A stretch of DNA of 64,000 bases from Eurosta solidaginis (Eukaryota > Arthropoda > Insecta > Diptera > Tephritidae): positions 179,194,672-179,258,671 of the forward strand of contig NC_090322.1 in NCBI RefSeq assembly GCF_040869045.1. Direction: 5' to 3'. Within the stretch, counting starts at the first letter, position 1. Each line of letters opens with the position of its first letter. Of the stretch, positions 1 to 11,796 are shown in pieces. The position numbers were made by a program, and so were the translations under genes. The notes under the pieces were generated by a model, which saw only the letters and a program-made list of their open reading frames with translations, had not been told where the DNA came from and did not search any database.

Positions 1-280
1 AGCAGTACAAAGCAGCCTAAGACTTCCAAGCCTTGGTCTCCATATTAAGCTTCAATGACAGCTTGTAGTCAAGAATATTTTCAAGGTGTTTAATTCTGTC
101 CGATAGCAATACCAGTGGAAAGTACTCAAATAAGGGATGGTCTAAATTTAGGAATTTTTAACTTCCGCGTAAATAAAACGAGCTCCAGTTTTACTAGGAT
201 TAACAACTAATGCGCATGATTCTTCTGTCAGTTTGACAAACCAAATAAAGAGCTATTCACCGAAGATGTTTTCTCACAAT
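1..280 (-). pseudogene. LOA-like LINE reverse transcriptase relic (thumb region)
   Basis: Read on the minus strand, this stretch gives broken matches to the end of a LINE reverse transcriptase: a block like VVNPSKT followed by a block like LDYKLSLKLNME. The same blocks occur in order in the LOA-like LINE at 46110-46310 (LKVNVEKT, LDSKLSWKLNVEE). Stops and frameshifts interrupt the frame, so it is non-functional. It runs off the left edge, so the rest of the copy may lie outside. Clade assignment rests on resemblance to the longer copy in this window. Confidence 0.6.
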
Positions 281-969
281 AGGTGTGTTGAGATGCAGAA
301 AACCGCTCTCGTGGATCATTTTTGTTATTGGGAGAAAACGAGCTTTTAGCTCAACCCACATTGAGGCTTCTCTCTCAGTTTTTATGGATAGATCCACAAT
401 AGCCTATAAAACAAGAGCTGGAACCTCTCTACTGCGCTTACGTATGCGTCTGCGGGATCTAGCGGTAGGGCGACATCACCACAGTAACGATTTGAAGTTT
501 TGTAAAGCATTGTTGATATGCCGGAAGAGATTCCTGGCTGTTGGAATTTCGTTGACTTTTCAAATCTTTGGGTATTTGGATTTTAGTAGCCTTCAGCAGC
601 AGGCACGCAGCATGCTCCTCACATTCTTGCCTTTCTGCTTCTGGTTTTTTTTTTACTTTAAAGGCGTCTTACTCCCTTTTTTAGCTGCATTCACTTTCAA
701 CATAGCATCGTAGAAAGCGGTTACAACGCCGCATTTTTCAAGGTACCATTTGTTTCCTCGGTAACCTATTTTTTCCTTCGCTGCGGCAAAAACTGCTTTA
801 CGTCTAGCTCCCCTTGTTTTACTTCCTGCTTTTAGCCACCCAGAGCGCGACGCGTATATACGCGGAGAGAAGATAGTGATTCGAATCGTTGTGAGGTCTT
901 CTAATCGTGCATACGTCCAACGTGGTCAATCTGGGAGAGCCATTTAGCTTGATGAATATTTGTATGCAT
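281..969. other. Unassigned, possibly degraded LINE sequence
   Basis: An open stretch of 142 codons on the plus strand (285-713) has no recognisable domain and biased composition. It is probably chance. The minus strand shows short basic peptide runs that could be remains of the same LINE copy as 1-280, but I cannot match them. Confidence 0.3.
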
Positions 970-1620
970 TAGGCCGGGTCGATTTGTGGGGAGGCAAAAA
1001 AATCGCCCATTGCTCTGTGAAAATCATATTCTAGGGATCAAAGTAAGAAACTTTGCCGAAGGAACCATACCTCTAAAACGAATTCTGATGCCCCCCCCCC
1101 CCCCCCCCCCCCCATTGGGTCGTAGGGCCAAATTTTGAAAAATCCCACTTTGAAATGCCTATGTTTTTTGCTTTTTGGAGTTTGTTTTTCTCTTTAGAAA
1201 TTTATTTAGTCAGAACATATGTAAATGAAAAAATTAATTTAGCTTAGTAATAGAAAAGAAATTAAAAAAAAATTATTAGAAATTAGCGTTTTTACAACCT
1301 CCTTTTAAAACCAAGGCATCATTGTGATGCATTTGCATGTCGTAAACATAGTTGTGTGGGTTTTTTATTCAACCGTTTTAAAAAATGAAGGTATCACTGT
1401 GACACAATTGCAGATCGTAAAATTGCTTGTGTTGTTTTTTTAAGCCACCACAAGACACAGCAGGTAGAATTGAAATTGCCCCTACCCAACAGTTCGACCC
1501 AAAGGGGAGGACATCAGAATTCGTTTTAGAGGTATGGTTCCTTCGGAAAAGTTTCTTATTTTGATTCCTAGAATACGATTCTCACAGAGCAATGAGCGAT
1601 TTTTAAATCGACCCGCCCTA
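970..1620. mobile_element. MITE with long terminal inverted repeats and 8-bp target duplication
   Basis: The element starts TAGGCCGGGTCGATTT and ends AAATCGACCCGCCCTA. Each end carries about 115 bp of inverted repeat, up to the motif CGAATTCTGATG. It is flanked by an exact 8-bp duplication, GTATGCAT, at 962-969 and 1621-1628. The core is AT-rich and non-coding. An 8-bp duplication is usual for hAT-type and a few other DDE superfamilies. The left 113 bp matches the left end of the transposase-bearing element at 33004, and a second copy lies at 12928-13222. A 23-base C run (1091-1113) sits at the inner edge of the left repeat. Confidence 0.9.
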
Positions 1621-1693
1621 GTATGCATGTAACTCGTGCTAGATACGAATATGTTTCGAGCACTGGTGAAGTCGATGAGCCTTAGTTCACCCC

Positions 1694-2088
1694 AGCGGGT
1701 TAGAGGGCTTAGAATATACCCGCGGTAGGTATGCCTGTCATGAGAGGCGAATCAAATACCAAATTGATTCAAGGGGCTGTGTAGCGCAATCCTCTCAAGG
1801 GGTCGCCGGCGCAATATATAGCTTCTTCAATCCAATTGTCAACCTCAATTACACGTGGAGATCCTACTTCATTAACAGCCGAGGCTCTGGCGACCCCAAA
1901 CTCGTGATGGATCTAGCGAGTGGGAGGGCGGTATGGCCTAGATGGCTTCATGTGGTCATAACAAATCGTTCCAGAGATTGTCGGGCTAGTACTTTTATGG
2001 TGCTTGTTAGCGGAACTTATCTGCATCCGGCAAAGGATTATCAACATCGATAATACTCCCCAAGGCCTTCGCTACAACAACAACAACA
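1694..2088 (+). mobile_element. (CAA)n-tailed short non-autonomous retroelement, copy 1
   Basis: This is about 395 bp of non-coding sequence ending in a (CAA)n tail (2073-2088). It is homologous to the insertion at 55730-56050, which has a clear 13-bp target duplication and the same tail. A short third piece is at 54298-54428. The tail and the duplication of the other copy indicate LINE-driven retrotransposition. I see no convincing tRNA head, so I do not call it a tRNA SINE. I could not find its own target duplication. Confidence 0.7.
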
Positions 2089-2911
2089 CCATGAGATAAA
2101 GTTCATTAAGAGGAGATTATTTAGTCACCATTGCAAATATTTATAAATTAAAAAATGGGCTGAAGAAACTGCAGGAGTGGCTGGGAGGTATCTAAGATTC
2201 GTTTTGAAGCAGACAACCAGAGTGAGAGCTTTAAGATGATCTATTATTTGAGGATTTAAAAGTGGAAAAGCGCAAAACTCAAAAGACCCTCCTTAAATAA
2301 GATTGTTTTGTTGAGAACTCATTGCCAATTTCTTTTTCTAGACTTTTCCAAACTTCATTATTATGTTCCTTCGGATTAAGGTAACAAAAAAAATATATTT
2401 TTAGTAGGACAGCATGTCCGCATTTATTGAAGTCAAGTATAAACTTAAACTAGTGATTAAAAGTAGTTAGTTTTTATAGTTGTAAATTGCTCACTTAACA
2501 AAAATGCTTAATATTAAATTGCTTACTTAAGAATGTTTTTTATTTTATGTAGCAGACGCAATAGCGCTTTGCAATCATTTCCTGTTTACTATATTTTGGC
2601 TATTACTGTTGATGCGAAGATTACTGACTGTAGTCAAAATCGGTGCATGTGTTAAATCAGCAATTATTGCGTAAAAATTAACAAAGCTCGTGTTAACTTG
2701 GACCTTACATTCCTTATGATGATGTGCAGAATTTTTTGCTGGGTTATACCAACATCAAGGCGTAATCTCTCCACCTCGTTGCTTGCAACTACACTTCCTT
2801 CATTTACTTTTGTCTACTCCTTTTCTTGGCTATTACATTTTTCTCATTTCTTCACTGCACACAACATTCATTCTAAGATGCATGTGAAAAGTTCATCGGT
2901 TTATATATATA
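2089..2911. other. AT-rich spacer, nothing identified
   Basis: I see no coding sequence or repeat structure here. The 95-codon open frame at 2698-2985 runs into the Helitron terminus and has no domain. Confidence 0.5.
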
Positions 2912-3054
2912 CTAGCCTTTACCCGCGGCCCCGTCCGCAAGGAGAAAATGAAATATGTGGGCTATTCACGTTAGCCTGCTTATAAAGTTATCTGTTTAAA
3001 ATTTTTTTTCTGTCTAATGCATTTTATTTTTGTAATTGAGTAAAAAAAAGAACT

Positions 3055-6000
3055 TTATGAGCTGATAACCTGATAGGATCCCAAAATGATAACGAAATTA
3101 TCCAGAAAAAGCCACGAAATGACCCCGACGCTATCGCGGACGGATCCCGAAAACCATCCAGAAACGCCCCGGAAGTGTTTCCAAAAGTTCCCGAAGTAGT
3201 CCCAAAAAAACCCGAAATGACAACGACACGATTCTAGACTTATCCAGATAACCACACAGAAATGATGCCTGAAGGGTACCAAATTGATCCCGAAATAGAC
3301 CCGAAAAAGTTCCGAAATTACCCTGACGGGCTCCCGGACGGATCTCAGAAACCATCCAGAAAATATCCAGGAAGGGTCCCTAAATTATCCCGACTAACTC
3401 CAGAAAAAGCTCCGAAATGGCTCCGAGGGGATCCACGATGGATCGCGAAAACCATACAGAAATGATTCCGGAAGGATTCCAAAATGATCCCGAAATAGTC
3501 CGGAATTGACCCAGATGGGATCCCGCACAGATCCAGAAATGATCCCGGAAGGGTGCAAAAACTATCCCGGAAAAGTGACAAAAAATCCCGAAATGGCTCC
3601 TACGGCATCCCGGACGGATCCAGAAATGATCTCGGAAGGGTCCCCAAATGATCCCAAAATGGTCCCGAAATGACCCTGATGGATCTGGCAAACCATCAAG
3701 AAATTATGCCGAAAGGGTCCCAAAATGATCCCGAAATAATACAGAAAAAGTCACGAAACGACCCCTAGAGGATCCCCAAATGATCCCGTATTAGCCCCGA
3801 AAAGGTCCCGAAATAAACCCGACGGGATCCCGGACAAATCCCGAAAACCATCCAGAAATGATGCCGGAAGGAATCCCAAATGATTCCGTAAAAGTCCCGC
3901 ATTGATTCCGACGGGATCCCGAACGGATACCGAAAATCATCCAGAAGTGACGCCGGAAAGGTCCTCAAATGATCACCTAATATTCCCGAAATGACCCTTA
4001 AGGGGTCATGGACGGATCCCATAACCCATCCAGAAATGATCCCGATATATTCCCGAAGAAGTCCCGAAATGACCCTGACGGGATCTCGAACGCACCCCTA
4101 AATGACCCTGACGGGATCCCGGACAGATCCCGAAATCCATCAAGAAATGATCTTGGGAGGGATCCCAAATGATCCCGAAAAAGTCCCGCAATGATTCCGA
4201 GGGGATGCTGATCGGATACCGATAACCATCCAGAAGTGATGCCGGAAAGGTCCTCAAATGATCACCTAATACCAAAATGACCCTGACGGCATCCCGGACT
4301 GATCCCAAAATCCATCCAGAAATGATCTTGGGAAGGTCCCAAAATTATCCCGAAATAGTCTCGGAAAAGTTCAGAAATTACCCTGACGGATTCCCGGACG
4401 AATCCTGAAAGCCATCTCTAAATGATCCCGAAAAAGTCCCGAAATGACCCTGACTGGACCCCGAAAGGATCCCGAAAACTATCCAGAAATGATGCCGGAA
4501 ATGTCCTCAAATGATCACCCAATAGTTCTGAAAAGACCCTGACGGGATCCCGAACGGATCCCGACAACTATCCAGAAATGATACCGAAAGGGCCCGCAAA
4601 TGATCCCGTATTAGTCGAGAAAAAGTCCCGAAATGACCCCGACGGGATGCCGGACGAATCCCAAAAACCATCCAGAAATGATTTTGGAAGGGACCCCATT
4701 GATCCCGAAAAAGTCCCGCAATTATTCCGACGGGAATCTGAACGGATACCGAAAACCATCCAGAAGTGATGCCAGAACGGTCCTCAAATGCTCACCTAAT
4801 AGTCCCAAAATGACCCTGAGGGCATCCCGGACAAATCCCGAAATCCATCCAGAAATGATCTTGGGAAGGTCCCAAAATGATCCCGAAATAGTCTCGGAAA
4901 AGTCCAGAAATTACCCTGACGGGTTCCCGGACGAATGCTGAAAGCCATCCTTAAATGATCCCGAAAAAGCCCCGAAATGACCCTGACGGGATCCCGAAAT
5001 GATTCCAAAAACTATCCAGAAATGATGCCGGAAAGGTCCTCAAATGATCCCCTAATAGTTCCGAAATGACCGTGACGGGATCCCGAACGGATCCCGACAA
5101 CTATCCAGAAATTATGCCGAAAGGGTCCGCAAATGATCCCGTATTAGTCGAGAAAAAGTGCCGAAATGACCCCGGAAAGGTCCACAAATGATCCCCTAAT
5201 AGTCCCGAAATTACCCTGATGGGATCCCGGACGGATCCCGAAAACCATCCAGAAATGATGCCGGAAGAGCCCCCAAATGATCCCGAAAAAGTCCCCAAAT
5301 GACCCCGACGATATCCCGGACGGATCCCGAAAACCATCCAGAAATGATGCCGGAAGAGCCCCAAATGATCCCGAAAAAGTCCCCAAATGACCCCGACATA
5401 CTCCAGAAAAGGTTCCGAAATGGCTCCGAGGGAATCAACGACGGATCGGCAAAACCATACAGAAATGATTCCGGAAGGATCCCCAAATGATCCCGAAATA
5501 GTCCGGAAATGACCCAGATGGGATCTCGCACAGATCCAGAAATGATCCCGGACGGGTCCAAAAACTATCCCGGAAAAGTAACAAAAGATCCCGAAATAGC
5601 TCCTACGGCATCCCGGACGGATCCAGAAATGATCTCGGAAGGGTCCCCAAATGATCCCAAAATGGTCCCGAAATGACCCTGATGGATCCGGCAAACCATC
5701 AAGAAATTATGCCGGAAGGGTCCCCAAATGATCCCGAGATAAAACAGAAAAAGTCACGAAACGACCCCTAGAGGATCCCCAAATGATCCCGTATTAGCCC
5801 CGAAAAAGTCCCAAAATGACCCTGACGGGATCCCGAAAGGATTCCGAAAACAATACAGAAATGATGCCGGAAAGGTCCTCAAATGATCCCCTAATAGTCC
5901 CGAAATGACCGTGACGGGATCCCGACAACTATCCAGAAATGATGCCGAAAGGGTCCGCAAATGATCCCGTATTAGTCGAAAAAAAGTCCCGAAAGGACCA

Positions 6001-6930
6001 CGACGGGATCCCGGACGAATCCCAAAAACCATCCAGAAATGATGCCGGTAGGTATCCCAAATGATCCCGAAATAGTCCCGAAATGACCTCGTCGGCATCC
6101 CGGACGGATCCCGAAAATTATCCAGAAATGATGCCGGAAAGGTTCCCAAATGATCCCCTAATAGTCCCGAAATTACCCTAATGGGATCCCGGACGGATCC
6201 CGAAAACCATCCAGAAATGATGCCGAAAGGGTTCCCAAATGATCCCGTATTAGTCGCGAAAAAGTCCCGAAATGACCCCGACGGGATCCCGGACGGATCC
6301 CGAAAACCATCCAGAAATGATGCCGAAAGGGTTCCCAAATGATCCCGTATTAGTCGCGAAAAAGTCCCGAAATGACCCCGACGGGATCCCGGACGGATCC
6401 CGAAAACCATCCAGAAATGATGCCGGATGAGCCCCAAAATGATCCCGAAAAAGTCCCCAAATGACTCCGACGAGATCCCGGACGGATCCCGAAAACCATC
6501 CAGAAATGATGCCGGAAGAGCCCCCAAATGATCCCGAAAAAGTCCCCAAATGACCCCGACGATATCCCGGACGGATCCCGAAAACCATCCAGAAATGATG
6601 CCGGAAGAGCCCTCAAATGATCCCGAAAAAGTCCCCATATGACCCCGACGAGATCCCGCACGGATCCCGAAAACCATCCAGAAATGATGCCGGAAGGGTC
6701 CCCAAATGATCGCGAAATAGTCCCGAAATGATTCCGGAATAGTCCCGAAAATGTTCCAAAATAATCCCGACGGGATCCCGGACGGATCCCGTAAACTATA
6801 CAGAAATGATCCCGGAAGGGTCCCAAAATGATCCCGAAATAGTCCCGAAAAAGTCCCGAAATTACCCCGGCGTAATCCCGGACCGATCCCGAAAACCATC
6901 CAGAAATGATCCCGGAAGGGTCTCGATATG
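3055..6930. repeat. 3.9 kb complex tandem array, unit about 90-100 bp
   Basis: Imperfect repeats built on short submotifs such as TCCCGAAATGA and CCATCCAGAAATGATG. Adjacent units near 6247 and 6347 are nearly identical at 100-bp spacing; elsewhere spacing is shorter or irregular, suggesting higher-order shuffling. The minus strand is unusually poor in stop codons and gives long overlapping open frames (for example 5754-6899, 381 codons) that repeat the same peptides in different frames. Because 100 is not a multiple of 3, one long frame cycles through all three translations of the unit. I treat these as by-products of the repeat, not a gene. Confidence 0.9.
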
Positions 6931-7661
6931 ACCCTTACGGGATTACAAATAAGGTGAAGCTAATTATAAAACCATGTTAATAAGGCAGCAGGCGCATTGG
7001 AGCGAATAAAAAGTTAGATAGAAACATACAGGTAAAGCTAATAAAAGCGTGCTAATAAAAACAATTGATGGAGGGCGGATGGCGGGAGTAGAGGAGAGGA
7101 CCACTGATCGTTCCTCCAAAATTGTCTAGATCTCGTTCTGTATGTACCAGATACCAAAAACTATTGATTTAGGAGAAAATTTAGATTGAGTTATAACAAT
7201 TTATGGATTTTACACCACAGGGGGAGATAAAGGGGGGCGGGCGGAGGGTGTCACTGCTTACTTTGTAAGCCCTCGACTTATTTGACCCCTTGAGTCTGTG
7301 ATATTGGCGAAGACCAGTATATGTAAAGTTATAATGTGTAAAAATTATGAAAAATAATTTCTCGAAGGGTCGTGGGACCCCCACCCCTCTTTCCATGTTC
7401 GAAAAAAATTTCGAAAGTAGACTACTGTCTGTGTCCCAAATTTCATCAAAATCCGTGTAGCCATTCTGGCGTGATTCAGTCGCAAAGACGAAAAAATATA
7501 ATTATTAAATTATAACTGTTCCTAGGGGGCGGGGACCACGCCCCTTTTGAAAAATATATAGCTAGTAGATCCTTCTAGACTATTGGCTATATGTGTGCAA
7601 AATTTCATCCAAATCGGTCCAGCCGTTCTTGCGTTATTGAGTCACAAAGACAAACGTCTGG

Positions 7662-7738
7662 ACAAACATCCAAACATCCAAACATCCAAACATCTAAACA
7701 TCTAAACATCCAAACATCCAAACATCTTAACATCCAAA
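7662..7738. repeat. 8-bp microsatellite (CAAACATC)n
   Basis: About nine to ten tandem copies of CAAACATC with a few variants, just inside the 5' end (minus-strand reading) of the Helitron-like element. Confidence 0.9.
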
Positions 7739-7764
7739 CTTTGCCATTTATAATATATATTAGA

Positions 7765-8560
7765 TTAGATGCTGTGAATAGATGTATGTATGTATATTTT
7801 ATCAGCATCCGTTTTATTTATTTCAGTATTTGCTCTGTTGCTTGCGTGGGAATAGTAAATAAATATAAAGCTGAGTATGTTTGTGTGTATGCCTGTTGAT
7901 GCTACTTGCATTATTCATGGAATTTCTGAAATTACTTCAAGCATTTGCAGTAACTTAATGTTAGCCCTTAAATATTTGCATGCTATAGAGTACATACATA
8001 TTTGGAGTTACAACAAAATAACTTAAAGTAACGGTGTATTGCTAGAATCAAAAAGGTAAAATTAGGTTGCACTAGCTTGTCCGTGCGGACCTCACATAAG
8101 CTAAATGCATCCATAGTGTTAGCAGAAGCAAACTGTAGATTAATTGAAAAAACCTTTCAAGGACGTACCATAGGTCCATAGGTTGCTGCTTCTAAATTTT
8201 ATAGCTGTTCCACAAGCTAAGACTTGCACTTCTTACATCTGCTAGCACTGACTAGAAGTTATTTAAAAGAGTGTAATGATAAAAGGTAGTCTTTTAAGTA
8301 ATATATTACATTTGATAGTCTAAGGTTATAAGACCTGCAAATTTCTACGGATGCGTCCTTTTAAGCTAGCTTAAACACCTTTTCCTCCCAGCTAAACTCA
8401 TCTACCTGGCTACCAAATATATATGTTTTTTTCCTTACTTCGATTCTTTCCAGAGATTTATTAAGCTCTAGTACAAGTTTAGATGTTTTTTCCGTACGAG
8501 TTTATTGACTGTCAATATAAAACTTAACGCGACTTCACTCTGATACATAGAAAAAAGGCA
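7765..8560. other. Spacer, nothing identified
   Basis: AT-rich sequence with no recognisable gene, RNA or repeat unit. Confidence 0.5.
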
Positions 8561-10425
8561 TTAAAGTTCGTTCAGTCCCAATTTCGAAGTAATTTTCCTG
8601 CAGTTTAGCAAGCAGCAGATCTTTCTGGTTATGGCTGGATGTACTTCAATGTAATTAAAACCTTTGATGATAGCCCCTTTAGAGACTTTGCCGAAAGCCC
8701 TGTCAATATCCAAGCAGACTCCAAAGGTGTAACCCTGGAACATGGCTTTATTTATGTTTGTAAGCACCCAATGCAGTGACGTATCTACTCTTATCTATCC
8801 AGAAGCAACATCGACATACAAAATGTATGTCCTGCTTGCAATGTATCCCCACATGATACCAACCATCTGCGATCCATCTGGTTATGGCTGGATGTACTTC
8901 AATGTAATCAACGCCTTTGATGATAGCCCTTTTAAAGACGCTGCAGAAAGCCCTGGCAATGTCGAAGAAGACTCCAAAGGTGGAGCCATGGAATACGGCT
9001 TGTTTAGTGTTTGTAAGCACCCAATGCAGTGACATATCCACTCTTATCTATCCAGAAACAACCTCGACATACAAAATGTATATCCTGCTTGCAATGTATC
9101 CCCAAATGATACCAACCATCTGCGATCCATCTGGTTATGGCTGGATGTACTTCAATGTAATCAACGCCTTTGATGATAGCCCTTTTAAAGACGTTGCAGA
9201 GAGCCCTGGCAATGTCGAAGAAGACTCCAAAGGTGTAGCCCTGGAATGTGGTTTTCTTAATGTTTGTAAGCACCCAATGCAGTGATATATCCACTCTTAT
9301 CTATCCAGAAACAACCCCGACATATAAAATGTATGTCTTGCTTGCAATGTATCCCCACATGATATCAACCATCTCCAATACACCTTCTTATGACTAAATG
9401 TATTTCAATGTAAGTAACACCTTTGATGATAGCCCTTTTAGAGACGTTGCAGAGAGCCCTGGCAATGTCGAAGAAGACTGCAAAGGTGTAGCTCTGGAAT
9501 ATGGCTTTCTTTATGTTTGTAAGCACCCAATGCAGTGATATATCCACTCTTATCTATCCAGAATCAACCCCGACATATAAAATAGATGTCCTGCTTGCAA
9601 TGTATCCCCACACGATACCACCCATCTCTTCAATTGTAATGTGGAACAAAAGCCTCTAACACCCCTCTCACTACGGTCCATACCCTGTTGAAACTGCAAG
9701 TTTCCTTGTACTCCCGTTAGAGGATATTGATAACAATTTGGTCCCGATTTTGGATTAGGCGAAGCACTGCTACAACAACAGCAACGTATCTACCGTTTTG
9801 CCTCTGCTGTACGGATGTTTTCTTGAGGAGAAAAACTATTCGTCTCATAGGTTTTGAGCAGAAATGATGTCTTTTGGGTACATATGACTGACCTTCTTCT
9901 TGTTGTTCTTGTAGCGGTTTTTAGAAGTTTTATCTATGTTGATGGGCCTTTTTCGGCTATTCATCAGTTACGTTCCAGAGAATAGCACTATTAAGATACT
10001 AACTTGATCATCGTGAGAACGATTTAAGCCTTCAAGTTCATCTAACCTCCTCCTTCCTAAAAAACTTTGCCATAGCTTCGAGTGTGTTTGCGCAAGTATA
10101 TGACGTAGACAAATGGGCTATAGAAGCTATTGATTGCACCGCCAACCCATTAGAAGGGTTACACTATATAGCCCCTTGAATTTCCAAATGACAGAACTTA
10201 TTAGCTTTTGGTGAGATTTTGTTTTATGCACCCGTCAAAGATAATCTTGAGCCATTCTTGGATCGCTTTACTTGACCTTTGTATCATGGCAGGAATATAC
10301 CATCTGGGACGGCGAATAAACTTAGAGAAAGGCTATAACCCACATTCGAACTTCCTATAAGTCACCAAACCCAGCACTACCCACTCCGTTGTCGAAGTGT
10401 AAGTGCTGTCTTTTTATAAAAAAAC
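8561..10425 (-). pseudogene. LOA-like LINE reverse transcriptase relic
   Basis: On the minus strand, 10420-10190 gives broken matches to the region before the RT palm: a block like AIQEWLKIIFDGCIKQN matches AIVEWLKIIFDGCIRLN of the LOA-like LINE at 44596-45723. Further along, 9530-8561 repeats the palm block LDIARAF (catalytic D box) and the block VHPAITRWI, and the lowest copy ends in LLNCRKITSKLG, which matches the LINE at about 45850-45880. The part between 9640 and 10190 is too degraded to align by eye. Frame breaks throughout mean no function. Part of the copy is tandemly amplified (separate entry). Confidence 0.75.
8600..9640. repeat. 253-bp tandem array derived from reverse transcriptase sequence
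   Basis: The landmark GCACCCAATGCAGTGA recurs at 8764, 9017, 9270 and 9523, exactly 253 bp apart each time. About four units are present. Each encodes, on the minus strand, the RT palm peptide FDIARAFCNVFKRAIIKG. Since 253 is not divisible by 3 the reading frame shifts by one at each unit. Confidence 0.9.
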
Positions 10426-11796
10426 AAATTTCCTAGAAAAATATGCCACTATTGTTAACGTCACTTATTATTATATTCCTAATACACGACACTATTAAAT
10501 TTCTAGTAAATTGCGCAAAATAGAAAAAAAAAATTTTTTATCCCGGAAATTCGTACTAAAAGGATTTTGGATAAAACAACAGATGACTTGTATATACATA
10601 TGAATGTATGTACATATAAGCAGAGTATTTAAAAAGTAAATGACTCGGTGCGCCATGGCGTATGAGTAAAATCGCAGTTTGTCTAATAACTCTCACTGCA
10701 TAAAAAATGTTTTGTTATCTGGATATTTTTTTTTTATTTCTCTCAAATAAAAAACAAATAATATTAGAGTTGCCATTTGAATACGTGCGTATTTTATTTT
10801 GCATACCGGAAAAGCGCATACGGTTATCGAGAAACACCACCGTTGCAGTAACTCAATTGTGACTAAGGCATAAATGATCGCAATCATGACAAACAAAGGC
10901 ATACAGACAAAGGAGTTGCAGTTATTTAGCGCAGTTTTATAAAAAAAATATGTTATGCAGAGTAAGAAATTAAAAAAAAATCTTTTAAAATAGGAGGAAA
11001 AACCACCAAACTGAGAAGAAAAAAAAGGAAATTACGGTAAACTATAATTTCCGAAAATTTTCCAAATAGTTTTCGCTACTGTTTATTGTTGCTGGTATTG
11101 CAGCTGATGGCGATTCGGAGTTTGCTCGTACAAAATGCAATGGCGCAAAACTATTTACATGCAGATTTCCTTTTAGTTTTTTCTCTGGCACAGCAGTTCA
11201 ATGGCTGCGCTTAGACAATAGTTGTGGTTTTTATATAATTTTTTATTGTTTTTATATATTGGTGGTGGTTAGGTTTTATTGAAGCTAGATTTTCACTGTA
11301 ATACAAACAGTTAGTTACTTTGCGTGTAAGTTATCGAGTATGAGTATGAATTATGATGTCCAGTTATAAAGGCGAGAAACGCGTAACAAAAATTAAAGAC
11401 AATGAAAGCCAAAGTGGCATGAGGTGTTGTATAGAGAGAGTTGAAGTACCGTGTAGCCGCGAAAGCTAACAAAAAATATGCGCATTGATACAAATCTAGA
11501 TTGTGGTTTTTATTTTGATTCTAATTACGTTTTGCCACTTTCTTGCTTTTGTTTGAAAGTCCAAGCATAAATGCCTGAAATTGCTTTATTCCTGTTATGA
11601 CAAAAGGACGTTTAAAATTTCCCTGCCAAACAACGCTATCAAGCTTTTGTCATTTCCACTTCTTCCAAATACCATCACATATTTATCTAAACCACTAATA
11701 ACACCACTACACAGTTATGGGGTATATTCACAAATTCAAAGGCGACTAAAAGTTATACAAATAAATTAATTTTTCAAGCAATTTTGCAGCGCTTAT
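10426..11796. other. Intergenic, nothing identified
   Basis: AT-rich, with poly-A/T runs. Short open frames (10693-10902, 11311-11493, 11581-11769) have no domains and no conserved context. No element ends recognised. Confidence 0.5.

Larger units (their letters stand above)
2912..7764 (-). mobile_element. Non-autonomous Helitron-like element carrying a large tandem array
   Basis: Read on the minus strand, the element begins TCTAATATATATTA (from 7764) and ends GGGTAAAGGCTAG (2912). That is the TC...CTAG pattern of Helitrons, inserted between an A (7765 on the complement) and a T (2911 on the complement). A short hairpin, GCGG-loop-CCGC, lies about 9 nt before the CTAG end, as expected. The element has no Rep/helicase gene. 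Inside are a tandem array (about 3055-6930), spacer sequence and an 8-bp microsatellite (7662-7738). Helitron termini as described for this class are established knowledge; assignment of this copy is inference from the ends. Confidence 0.7.

Noticed and set aside
285..713. 142-codon plus-strand frame as a gene
   Set aside because: No domain, odd composition, and it follows a minus-strand LINE relic. More likely chance.
3055..6899. Long minus-strand open frames (up to 381 codons) as a repetitive protein gene
   Set aside because: They overlap in all three frames and repeat the same DNA unit, whose length is not a multiple of 3. No start context, signal or domain supports a gene.
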